Of a stretch of DNA of 12,342 nt, positions 6,532-12,342 are shown in pieces. Position 1 is the first letter of the stretch, and each line of letters starts with the position of its first letter. The DNA is from Pseudomonadota bacterium (GTDB lineage: Bacteria; Pseudomonadota; Gammaproteobacteria; Burkholderiales; Burkholderiaceae_D): assembly GCA_023449275.1 (NCBI GenBank), contig JAEXJM010000050.1:1-12342 (forward strand), in the 5' to 3' direction. The translations under genes and the position numbers were made by a program. The notes under the pieces were generated by a model. That model had not been told where the DNA came from, made no database searches, and saw nothing but the letters and a program-made list of their open reading frames with translations.

Positions 6532-7980
6532 TTACACTTTGAGCCGGTGCCTTCCGTCGTCGCCGATGTCGGCGGCATTGTCGGGCCCGTCAGGTTCTTC
6601 CCGGTTTTTCGGTATTTCCGGCGAACGGCGGCGTCTCATGACGCCATAGCGCGTGGCGTCCCAGGCATGGTCTTCGACGGTGGTATCGACGTCTTCCGGG
6701 TTCAGCTCGTCGGGAGGCAACCCGGGGACGGTTCTGAGCCAGTGTTTGCATGTCCTGAAGATTTTCAGTCTGTTTTCCGACAGCAGCCGGATGATTTCCT
6801 GTGCACCGTTGACGCGTGAGCCTTTGGCGTTCCAGGCTTCCATCCATTTGACGCCGTTGTCCCGGAATATCTGCCCGATGGAGCGGTCGGCCCCGTTTCT
6901 GGAAAAGATGGACGGATCGGCAAGGTTCAGCCGATATTCATAACCGAGCCGGTCGTCGTGTTCCTCGATTCGCCTGATTTTGCGTGCAACGTCTGCCGCT
7001 CCTTCCCGGCTGCCCTGCCCTGCTTTTTCGCCGGCGCCGTAGAGTTCCCGCCAGAGGTATATGCAGCCATCCGGATCCATGGCGAACCAGTAAACGGCGT
7101 ACGGGGCCGAATAACCCCAGTCCATCGCTTTCCAGACAGTCCAGGAGGACGGGATGGGGAACGGGTCGATCACGTGTCTGGCTGCATCCCAGACGCCTTC
7201 CAGAAAGGATCCGACATGGATGTCCCAGTCCCCCGAAAGCCAGGCTTTCTTGCGGTTCGGGTCGGTTATGGCTTCGAGTGTCGGCAGGTAATTGGGGTCG
7301 TTCTTGAGCAGGTGTTCGTTTTCATAAATGGAGGAATGGATGCGTACGCGGGGTTGCCGCCCTTCTTCGCGGATGACGGTTCCGGCGGAGACTTCGCCGA
7401 TTTTGTAGCGTGCCTTGACGGCGCCATGTCCGACACCGAAGGGATTGCAGGTGGCCCGGATCATGCGTGGCATGCCGGGAAAGGATGATCGGCAGGTCGA
7501 GAGCATGGCTTCGAAAAAGGACAGGTCTTTCCAGTTGGTCAGTTCCTCGAATCCCAGCCAGGGATATTCATGCCCGTGGTAATTCCAGTAGTCATCCTCG
7601 GTCGCGCCATAACGGAAATACAGGATTTCGCCTGTGGGCCATGTCCATCGGTATTCGGATTCGTTGAATTTCGCCCCCGGAAAAATGGAGTAGAACCAGC
7701 GTCTGGACTTGGCGACCACGTCGGCAAGCTGGGGATAGGTCAGGCGAAACAGCGCGCCGCGCCAGTGTTCACCGAACCCGCGTCCGCAGTATTGGGCAAA
7801 GGACATCAACAGTGCATCGGTCTTGCCGCCGCCTCGCGTACCTTCCAGCAATGCCTCGAATACCGGACAGGTCAGAAAGCGGGTTTGCGAACCCGGCAGC
7901 GGTTTCCAGATCACGTGCAGTTCCGGATCGGACGGATCGGCCTGATGAGCTACGACGGTATCGGTTTGATCGGGATTCAT
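6532..7980 (-). CDS. terL: Phage terminase large subunit (ATPase and nuclease)
   Basis: The 482-aa protein is the motor that pumps phage DNA into the prohead and cuts the concatemer. The N-terminal ATPase shows Walker A GTRGGGKT (about residues 47-54), Walker B YPWLGFEEL (139-147, with the catalytic Glu at 145/146) and a coupling motif RATCNP (175-180). The C-terminal RNase H-like nuclease keeps three acidic positions: Asp in AMDWGYS (about 287), Asp in NLADPS (about 355) and Asp in HAWDATRY (about 441). Length is normal for the family. The start ATG 7980 sits behind a strong AAAGGAGAG site (7986-7994). It is downstream of the small subunit, but separated from it by the 142-aa gene and a strong hairpin at 8039-8089, so its transcription may need read-through or its own promoter; no promoter was seen in the 58-base leader. 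Confidence 0.96.
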   Translation of the reverse strand: MNPDQTDTVVAHQADPSDPELHVIWKPLPGSQTRFLTCPVFEALLEGTRGGGKTDALLMSFAQYCGRGFGEHWRGALFRLTYPQLADVVAKSRRWFYSIFPGAKFNESEYRWTWPTGEILYFRYGATEDDYWNYHGHEYPWLGFEELTNWKDLSFFEAMLSTCRSSFPGMPRMIRATCNPFGVGHGAVKARYKIGEVSAGTVIREEGRQPRVRIHSSIYENEHLLKNDPNYLPTLEAITDPNRKKAWLSGDWDIHVGSFLEGVWDAARHVIDPFPIPSSWTVWKAMDWGYSAPYAVYWFAMDPDGCIYLWRELYGAGEKAGQGSREGAADVARKIRRIEEHDDRLGYEYRLNLADPSIFSRNGADRSIGQIFRDNGVKWMEAWNAKGSRVNGAQEIIRLLSENRLKIFRTCKHWLRTVPGLPPDELNPEDVDTTVEDHAWDATRYGVMRRRRSPEIPKNREEPDGPDNAADIGDDGRHRLKV

Positions 7981-7985
7981 GTTTT

Positions 7986-7994
7986 CTCTCCTTT
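7986..7994 (-). promoter_or_regulatory. Strong Shine-Dalgarno of terL
   Basis: The minus strand reads AAAGGAGAG, with GAAAAC-type spacing before ATG 7980. It fixes the start of the large terminase gene. Confidence 0.7.
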
Positions 7995-8038
7995 TGTATG
8001 CCGGCCGGTACCTGGACAGGAAAGTTTTCCCCGCCTCA

Positions 8039-8089
8039 CTGAAAAAGGCGGGAAAGCCCGGTGCATCCGGCCTTTCCCGCCTTTTTCAG
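8039..8089. terminator. Bidirectional terminator with 18-bp perfect stem
   Basis: CTGAAAAAGGCGGGAAAG (8039-8056) is the exact reverse complement of 8072-8089, around a 15-base loop that itself contains CCGG twice. The GC-rich stem heart (GGCGGG/CCCGCC) followed by TTTTT on each strand is the shape of a two-way intrinsic terminator. It sits between the 142-aa gene and terL, an unexpected place within a packaging operon. Confidence 0.8.
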
Positions 8090-8118
8090 GGCAGAACCGG
8101 CGACTTTTGCCAACCGGT

Positions 8119-8547
8119 TCAATAAGCGCCGTTACCGTTGCGGCGGCAAGAGCCGTTTTCCCTTCCGATGCTGTTGATGCGCGCCCGCAAACGGGTGTAT
8201 GGGGTGGATCCGTCGGCAAAGTTCTGTGGGGGCGGCATGCCCGGTACGCTGGCGACAGGCTGCGGATGCTGCATTTGCCGCTCCATCATGCCGCCTTCGT
8301 TCATCCAGTCCCTGACACGGTTCATCATGTCCGGATCGGAGAGCAGCTGTTGCATGGAATCCAGCGCTTCCTTGCTCATCATCTGGCCACCCTGGCTGCC
8401 GGCGAATTCATAGCGTCTCAGTCTGGCCGGATCGGTTTCTCCCGATTCCGGATTCAGCCTGCGGGTGGCGATTTCACGCAAACGGTCGATGATCGGCTGG
8501 TATTCGCTTGCCGTGCCACGGTTCCGGTTCATTTCATCATCACTCAT
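8119..8547 (-). CDS. Small Met-rich phage protein of unknown function
   Basis: The 142-aa protein lies between the two terminase genes. The start at ATG 8547 is chosen because GAAAGGA (8554-8560) stands six bases before it; the frame is open 18 codons further to 8601 without such a site. The middle is rich in Met and Gln (MMSKEALDSMQQLL, then DPDMMNRVRDWMNEGGMMER) and is probably helical. A Pro-rich linker (PQPVASVPGMPPPQ) follows, then a basic C-terminus with LRARINSIG (120-128). That motif recurs near the ends of the scaffold-like and portal-like proteins. A small helical protein with a basic tail in this place could be a head or packaging accessory factor, but I recognise no family and this is inference. 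Confidence 0.75.
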   Translation of the reverse strand: MSDDEMNRNRGTASEYQPIIDRLREIATRRLNPESGETDPARLRRYEFAGSQGGQMMSKEALDSMQQLLSDPDMMNRVRDWMNEGGMMERQMQHPQPVASVPGMPPPQNFADGSTPYTRLRARINSIGRENGSCRRNGNGAY

Positions 8548-8553
8548 TTCATT

Positions 8554-8560
8554 TCCTTTC
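8554..8560 (-). promoter_or_regulatory. Shine-Dalgarno that decides the start of the 142-aa gene
   Basis: GAAAGGA on the minus strand with six bases to ATG 8547. The same heptamer precedes the phage genes starting at 6469, 9764 and 11457, so it marks the true start over the longer frame from 8601. Confidence 0.7.
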
Positions 8561-8573
8561 ACTTCACGATAAA

Positions 8574-8595
8574 GAAACCTCCCGTCGAAGGTTTC
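8574..8595 (-). terminator. Weak hairpin between terS and the 142-aa gene
   Basis: GAAACCT and AGGTTTC form a 7-bp stem with an 8-base loop; on the minus strand TTTA follows. The stem is AT-rich and the T-run short, so it would stop only some transcripts or act as an mRNA structure. Confidence 0.35.
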
Positions 8596-8679
8596 ACACA
8601 CTGGCGACTGCCTTCCCCCCGACCATGGCGAAAAACAGTCCCCCCTGATCCGTTTCGCCCGAACGGCGCCCAGCCGCGT

Positions 8680-9237
8680 TCAGTCCGGTGACGACATGGC
8701 CTTTTCCCACTCCTGTTGTGTCGGCACGGGTGGCACGAGCAACACGCCGGATTGCAGGTTCCGTCCGTTGGAGGTCATGTCCATCCTGTCGGTGAACATC
8801 TTCATATGCTTGCCCAGCAGTTCCAGCGCACGGTTGGCCGCCGCCGGTTCGAACATCATGCCTTCGACCTCCACCGGTTCGGCCGTGCCTTCACGGGCGT
8901 TTTTCACGATGGTCATGATTTTGACGGTCTTGCGTCCCATACAGATGTCGCGCAATTCGCGCAGGTCTTCAATGACCTCGTCCTGACACAGTTCCGTGCG
9001 TTTGGCACGCTTGTCCATCGCTTTGGCGACGGCGTTTTTCACCTCATCCTTCATCAGCAGGCGGCAGGCATGCTGTCTCGCGCCTGTGGGGGAATATCCC
9101 GCCCGGATCGCCGCCTGCGTCGCGTTCAGGTCGATCAGGTATTCCGAGACGAAACGCAATTGCCTTGCCGTCAGCCCTGAACCGCTGTTGTTGAAACACG
9201 TTTTTCCGGAGGAACCCGGCGCTACTGTCTCGTTCAT
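8680..9237 (-). CDS. terS: Phage terminase small subunit
   Basis: The protein binds the packaging-start site on phage DNA and delivers it to the large subunit. It has the Terminase_2-type N-terminal helix-turn-helix signature: LTARQLRFVSEYLIDLNATQ, directly followed by AAIRAGYSPTGARQHACRLL and a basic helix. A central oligomerisation-type part and a C-terminal tail (PTQQEWEKAMSSPD) follow. ATG 9237 gives 185 aa, normal for the family, and lies 5 bases after the stop of the preceding gene, suggesting translational coupling. There is no clear Shine-Dalgarno here, unlike in its neighbours. Alternatives are ATG 9297 (adds 20 acidic residues, overlaps the upstream gene) and TTG 9330. The large subunit lies further downstream, separated by the 142-aa gene. 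Confidence 0.88.
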   Translation of the reverse strand: MNETVAPGSSGKTCFNNSGSGLTARQLRFVSEYLIDLNATQAAIRAGYSPTGARQHACRLLMKDEVKNAVAKAMDKRAKRTELCQDEVIEDLRELRDICMGRKTVKIMTIVKNAREGTAEPVEVEGMMFEPAAANRALELLGKHMKMFTDRMDMTSNGRNLQSGVLLVPPVPTQQEWEKAMSSPD

Positions 9238-9242
9238 GTCGT

Positions 9243-9764
9243 TTATCGGTTTTTCTTCCAATTCGCTTTCTCCTTCCCCGCTTTTTTCCGGACACATCCC
9301 CGACAGATCCGTGTTTTCATGCCGGAGCAATCCGATACCGGCAGACGGGCAACGATGTTGTCCCCATACAGTCCCATCCTGTCAAACCGGTTTGTCTGCC
9401 CGATCAGCGAAACGGCCCATTCCAGCCCCAACCCGTCTTTCAACAGCTCCAGCAGGGCATCCCCCCGGATATATCCGTTCCTCTCCAGCACTTCCTGTTC
9501 AAGAAGGTATACCACCATCTGACCGATGTCACCGGTGAATGCCTTCCTGATACATCCGATCATCGGCCTGATCGTTTCTTCCCCGTAAAACCGGTTCATC
9601 AGGAAAACGCCGTCACGGTTTTCATCACGTCCTGTCATGTCCCGCGTTTTTGTATCCCCGTTTTCCAGCCGGAATCCCCGCTGGCGGTATCCGAACCGGC
9701 GAGACGGCCTGTTTCCCGTGTCAGCCCGGGATACCGGTGGATACCGATGGCATTTTTCATTCAT
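9243..9764 (-). CDS. Phage protein of unknown function upstream of terS
   Basis: The 173-aa product begins at ATG 9764 behind a fine GAAAGGA site (9770-9776, five bases to the ATG), and stops five bases before the terS start, so the two are probably co-translated. Residues 1 to about 55 are polar and Arg-rich. A helical core follows (about 56-135, with GDIGQMVVYLLEQEVLERNG and ALLELLKDGLGLEWAVSLIG). The end is strongly basic (KKAGKEKANWKKNR) and contains three Cys close together (DCSGMKTRICRGC) that could bind a metal, though the spacing is not a standard zinc finger. The basic tail and the place suggest a nucleic-acid-linked role next to packaging, but I recognise no family. It is the first gene after the terminator at 10141-10166. 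Confidence 0.7.
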   Translation of the reverse strand: MNEKCHRYPPVSRADTGNRPSRRFGYRQRGFRLENGDTKTRDMTGRDENRDGVFLMNRFYGEETIRPMIGCIRKAFTGDIGQMVVYLLEQEVLERNGYIRGDALLELLKDGLGLEWAVSLIGQTNRFDRMGLYGDNIVARLPVSDCSGMKTRICRGCVRKKAGKEKANWKKNR

Positions 9765-9769
9765 GGATG

Positions 9770-9776
9770 TCCTTTC
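9770..9776 (-). promoter_or_regulatory. Shine-Dalgarno of the 173-aa gene
   Basis: GAAAGGA followed after CATCC by ATG 9764. It is the main evidence that this unrecognised frame is a real gene with an Arg-rich N-terminus rather than starting at a later Met (9638 or 9599). Confidence 0.7.
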
Positions 9777-10140
9777 ACTCGTTCCTTCCCCGTACCGGCC
9801 CGTTTACTGCCCGAACACCCGAACCGGCCAGCCAGTCATACCGGAAAAAAGACGTGTCAGGCCCGCCCGACTGCCGTAATGCGAAGGCGTTTTCATGCCC
9901 GGCTTTCGTTCTTTTCGTTCTTTTCGTTTTTCCGGATTTCCTGAAAATCCCATCTGTACCTACAATCCCATTTCAGACCGTCTCCGGACATTTATGGCGT
10001 TGTGAACCATATGCGGCCACACAGGAAGCGAAAAAGAGACGCTCCAGTCAGACAGGGCAGCAAGCAGGTACGGAAACGGGCACGGTAACGGCGATGGAAG
10101 CGGAGACAGAATCGGGAAAAACAGGCCTGGAAAAACCGTG
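9777..10140. other. Leader region before the 173-aa/terS genes, no clear gene
   Basis: Nothing firm is coded here. On the minus strand two tiny frames, 9991-9893 (32 aa, ending in a KNE-repeat tail) and 9896-9804 (30 aa), overlap by ATGA, but neither has a Shine-Dalgarno. Long + strand frames cross the region without support. No convincing promoter was found, although one is expected because a terminator lies just upstream. Confidence 0.4.
9904..9930. repeat. Short tandem repeat, 9-base unit TTTCGTTCT, three copies
   Basis: Three head-to-tail copies, the third with one mismatch. On the minus strand it would read as a Lys-Asn-Glu repeat if the 32-aa frame there is translated. It may be a slippage-prone site in the leader. 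Confidence 0.6.
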
Positions 10141-10166
10141 AAAAAGGCCCCCGTGACGGGGGCTTT
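10141..10166 (-). terminator. Intrinsic terminator after the scaffold-like gene
   Basis: GCCCCCG and CGGGGGC form a 7-bp GC stem (10147-10153 with 10157-10163) around a 3-base loop, extended by A-T pairs. On the minus strand it is followed by CCTTTTT, the proper order for transcripts coming from the gene at 10360-11457. On + only CTTT follows, so it is mainly a minus-strand terminator. It divides the phage block into two transcription units. Confidence 0.8.
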
Positions 10167-10359
10167 CCCTGTGCTGAAAACCCTGTCCGGAAACGGACTG
10201 GCCGTTTGTCGTTCACCGGTCGGGATCGCTGGCGGAACAAAGTGTTTTGCCAGCAGAATATGGCTGTTGCCGGAACGGACAGAAAGCTCAAGGCACGGAA
10301 AAACGGCTTTGCCGGCACGGTTTCTCTCCGTGCTTCGGAAAGGAAACCGCGACAGCCCG

Positions 10360-11457
10360 TCAAATCCCCATGCTATCGAGCCGTTTCATGATGCGATCGA
10401 AATTGGACATGTTCGGGTTGTCTGCCACCGCTCCCGTTGCGACGGAACGGCTTCGCAGGGGTTGTGGCGGTGGATTGTCGCTTTTCGGCGAAGGCATGGC
10501 CATGTTTTCATACATGAATTTCATCTGGTTGAACCACATGGGTGGCGGAACCGTTTTCAAAAAGGTATTCATCTGCTCGGGATCGGCGAAAAATGCGGCA
10601 ATGCGCCGCATCTTGGCCGGATAATCGGCCTCTTTCTCGTATCGCCTGAAAAAATTGTCGCAGGAGCGGGAAATGTCACTCAGGCTGCCGATGAGGTTTT
10701 CCGATTTCAGGATGCGTTGCATGTCATTGTCCTGATACACCTGTTTCGCGCGTTCTTCCCGCTCGTATTTCGCCAGCTTCAGCGCGTGCTCCATCGACAG
10801 TTCCCTGTTGCCGACCGCTCTTTTCAGCTCCGGAAAATCCGACAGGAGATCGATGCCCGGGGCGGTACGTCCCAGTTTCTTGCAGATCATATCCCTTTGC
10901 TGTTCCAGCATGTCCAGGGCGATTTCAAGGCTTCTTTCATCCCCTTTTCCGACAAGCCGTCCATATTCCATCGTCCGGGCGAGGTCTTTTTTGTCCAGTC
11001 CGGTCATATCCAGCATGTTCTGGAAGTAACCGGCTCTGGTCTGGGCTTCGGCTTTCTGCATTTCCGCTTCTTTTCTGGCGGAAATGATCGACCTGATCCG
11101 TTCACGCCCCCTCTCGGATTTGACGTGTTTCAGGAGTTCCATCTCTTCTTCCTCAGCCGTTCTGGGCGGCATTGCCGGTGCCTGTTGAAAATGCGCCGGC
11201 ACGTCTTTATGCCCCTCCACGTCACCCTCATTTCCGGATGGCGTGTCATCCGTGCCGTCTTCGGTCAGCTCATCGAGCAACTTCCGGACTTTCGGGGATT
11301 CGGACGGTTTGGCGTCCGGATCCCGATACCAGCCGTCAGTCTCACCGGCCCCGTCACTCCGGTCATGGTCATAAACCTCATTCTCCTCACCGTAAGATGG
11401 CCCGTCAAAAGCATGACTTCCCTCATCCGGACTGTTCGTCATTTCCTCGTTTTCCAT
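10360..11457 (-). CDS. Acidic phage protein, probable head scaffold
   Basis: The 365-aa protein starts at ATG 11457 behind GAAAGGAG (five bases to the ATG) and lies just after the portal-like gene, the usual place for a scaffold that templates capsid assembly. Residues 1 to about 115 are very acidic and low in complexity (DELTEDGTDDTPSGNEGDVEG). A long charged helical, probably coiled-coil region follows (about 112-240; EEEEMELLKHVKSERGRERI, KAEAQTRAGYFQNMLDM), then further helices. The tail is Pro-rich and ends in a basic helix, FDRIMKRLDSMGI. Acidic start, coiled coil and short basic C-terminal helix are the architecture of known phage scaffolds, whose C-terminus binds coat protein. There is no sequence signature, so the role is inference from shape and place. 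Unusually, no capsid gene follows; a terminator does. Confidence 0.75.
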   Translation of the reverse strand: MENEEMTNSPDEGSHAFDGPSYGEENEVYDHDRSDGAGETDGWYRDPDAKPSESPKVRKLLDELTEDGTDDTPSGNEGDVEGHKDVPAHFQQAPAMPPRTAEEEEMELLKHVKSERGRERIRSIISARKEAEMQKAEAQTRAGYFQNMLDMTGLDKKDLARTMEYGRLVGKGDERSLEIALDMLEQQRDMICKKLGRTAPGIDLLSDFPELKRAVGNRELSMEHALKLAKYEREERAKQVYQDNDMQRILKSENLIGSLSDISRSCDNFFRRYEKEADYPAKMRRIAAFFADPEQMNTFLKTVPPPMWFNQMKFMYENMAMPSPKSDNPPPQPLRSRSVATGAVADNPNMSNFDRIMKRLDSMGI

Positions 11458-11476
11458 TCAGACTCCTTTCGATATG

Positions 11477-11508
11477 GCGGTTTGAATACCGGTATTGGAT
11501 AAAACCGC
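11477..11508. repeat. Nested palindrome between the portal-like and scaffold-like genes
   Basis: GCGGTTT (11477-11483) pairs with AAACCGC (11502-11508) and encloses the perfect 12-base palindrome AATACCGGTATT (11485-11496). It fills most of the 53-base gap, directly ahead of the scaffold-like gene's Shine-Dalgarno. No T-run follows, so a role in mRNA processing, translation control or protein binding is more likely than termination. Confidence 0.55.
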
Positions 11509-11510
11509 TT

Positions 11511-12342
11511 TTAATGTCGTTTTCCCTGCGCGGCCCGTTTTGCGTTCCGTGCGCCGATGGCCTTTATCCGCTCTTTCAGCAAGCGGATCCCCTGATTTCC
11601 GTCAACCGGTTCCGTTTCCCGTTGCATTTCCTGTGCCAGAGGCGCTATCGCCTCAATCAATGCCTGCATCCGTACATCACTCGCCGCCGGGTTTTCCCCG
11701 TTTTCTCCTGCGTGCGAACCTGAAGCATTCGCCGGGGCACCTGCCATTCCTTCCGGCAGGGCCGTACGGCCCAGCATATCGAGCACTTCCTTCGGCAAAT
11801 GCGCGACCGCTTTTGGCGACAATGTCAGCCGCTCGCCCTGCCGTAGCCCGTCCGGTTCCGGGGATATGCCCGCCTCTCCGGCATCGGGCATGGAAGCGGC
11901 CGCCCCGGATACCCGTGCCAACAGGTCTTCCGGAGAAGACGGCAAGGGATTTTCCCGCTCCCCTTCCCGAGGGACATCCGGTTCCGGCGCATTGTCCTGT
12001 CCATTGGAGGGCGCCCCTGACGGTCTCCGGCCTGCCGGCGTGTTCGACGGCGGTGCTGTCGTCTCCTGCTTCGCTTCCAGTTGCGGGACAAATGCCTCGA
12101 TATCGAGCTTGTCGTCGAAACGGATGACCGTTTCCTTGAGGAGGCTGATCAGCGCCGCCGGATTGATGCCCTGCAACTGGTACTGCATGATCTGGGCGAT
12201 CAATGGCTGGATGACCGGCAAAAGCTTCGTCCAGGATTCCTGCCGGTCAAGATCGTCCGGAACACCTGTCGTCCCGGCGCGGATTTTGAGCTGGACGAGT
12301 TCGAACACGTCATCTCTGGAAAGCTGCGGCCAGTCATAAGAC
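11511..12342 (-). CDS. Phage portal-like protein, C-terminal part (5' end outside window)
   Basis: The frame runs unbroken to the right edge. The visible part starts SYDWPQLSRDDVFELVQLK, so the GTG at 12308 is an internal Val codon, not a start. The first 85 or so residues (KIRAGTTGVPDDLDRQESWT, LLPVIQPLIAQIMQYQLQG, then a helix with FDDKLDIEAFVPQ) resemble the C-terminal helical region of podovirus-type portal proteins as I remember them. The portal is the dodecameric ring through which DNA enters and leaves the head. About 190 residues follow that look like a disordered appendix rich in Pro, Ala, Gly and Glu, with two copies of EPDxxRxGER, and then a basic tail LKERIKAIGARNAKRAAQGKRH-like end. 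The basic end shares a motif with the scaffold-like and 142-aa proteins. The following scaffold-like gene supports the portal call, but the decisive core is outside the window. Confidence 0.65.
   Translation of the reverse strand, partial: SYDWPQLSRDDVFELVQLKIRAGTTGVPDDLDRQESWTKLLPVIQPLIAQIMQYQLQGINPAALISLLKETVIRFDDKLDIEAFVPQLEAKQETTAPPSNTPAGRRPSGAPSNGQDNAPEPDVPREGERENPLPSSPEDLLARVSGAAASMPDAGEAGISPEPDGLRQGERLTLSPKAVAHLPKEVLDMLGRTALPEGMAGAPANASGSHAGENGENPAASDVRMQALIEAIAPLAQEMQRETEPVDGNQGIRLLKERIKAIGARNAKRAAQGKRH

Noticed and set aside
5699..6649. 316-codon + frame opposite the 431-aa gene
   Set aside because: Composition is Phe/Val/Cys-rich shadow sequence, there is no ribosome site, and it runs across a gene boundary and the end of terL.
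7570..8691. 373-codon + frame
   Set aside because: It crosses terL, the strong two-way terminator and the 142-aa gene on the opposite strand; no family is recognisable.
9804..9991. Two tiny coupled frames (32 and 30 aa) before the 173-aa gene
   Set aside because: No Shine-Dalgarno for either and no conserved features; the ATGA overlap can arise by chance. Mentioned in the gap entry only.
9992..10363. 123-codon minus-strand frame after the scaffold-like gene
   Set aside because: It starts at TTG overlapping the scaffold stop, contains the terminator hairpin, and reads as Arg/Phe-rich noise.
10138..11502. 454-codon open frame on + opposite the scaffold-like gene
   Set aside because: It begins inside the terminator hairpin region, has no ribosome site and no recognisable product. 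The minus-strand gene has a strong Shine-Dalgarno and protein-like architecture. Long antisense frames are expected at this GC.
11511..12308. A complete 265-aa gene starting at GTG 12308
   Set aside because: The same frame continues unbroken to the right edge with protein-like sequence (YDWPQLSRDDVFELV), so 12308 is an internal Val codon of a longer gene.
1..12342. tRNA, rRNA, CRISPR array, IS element, integrase or att site
   Set aside because: I looked for tRNA T-loop patterns, regularly spaced repeats, transposase or recombinase motifs and terminal repeats, and found none. Absence judged by eye only.

Overview
The window comes from a Gram-negative bacterial chromosome with moderately high GC. 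Reasons are two or three Sel1-repeat lipoproteins with Lol-type lipoboxes, an inner-membrane EamA exporter, and a block of tailed-phage head and packaging genes. The phage proteins recall podovirus-like prophages of Betaproteobacteria (Burkholderiales), but this placement is memory-based inference with no marker gene in view.

Left part (1-5,100), host or accessory genes: the last 44 codons of a + strand protein, probably Sel1-type; a 299-aa EamA/DMT exporter on -; a roughly 850-base stretch with no convincing gene; a GNAT acetyltransferase on +; then two Sel1-repeat lipoproteins on -. The second of these (4113-5099) is strikingly AT-rich (about 28-45 % GC in sampled lines, against about 60 % in the first), so the two have different histories.

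Right part (5,125-12,342), phage module, all on -: in transcription order, the C-terminal part of a portal-like protein (runs off the right edge), an acidic scaffold-like 365-aa protein, a strong terminator, an unknown 173-aa protein, the small terminase subunit, an unknown Met-rich 142-aa protein, a second strong hairpin/terminator, the large terminase subunit, and a 431-aa protein that may be the front of an internal virion protein. Five of these genes have a GAAAGGA or AAAGGAG Shine-Dalgarno, which fixes their starts. No major capsid, tail, lysis, integrase, repressor or att site is visible. This is therefore part of a prophage, or a remnant whose left limit lies near 5,100-5,170, where the AT-rich lipoprotein gene begins.

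Most notable: (a) three different phage proteins (portal-like tail, scaffold-like, 142-aa) end with the same short basic helix-like motif, [LI]-x-x-R-[IL]-x-[SA]-[IM]-G; (b) every non-overlapping junction inside the phage block carries an inverted repeat; (c) the order portal, scaffold, terminator, TerS, TerL lacks a capsid gene where one would be expected; (d) a possible one-base frameshift at the end of the 431-aa gene, at the boundary with the AT-rich module. I did not find a clearly new multi-gene defence or mobile system.
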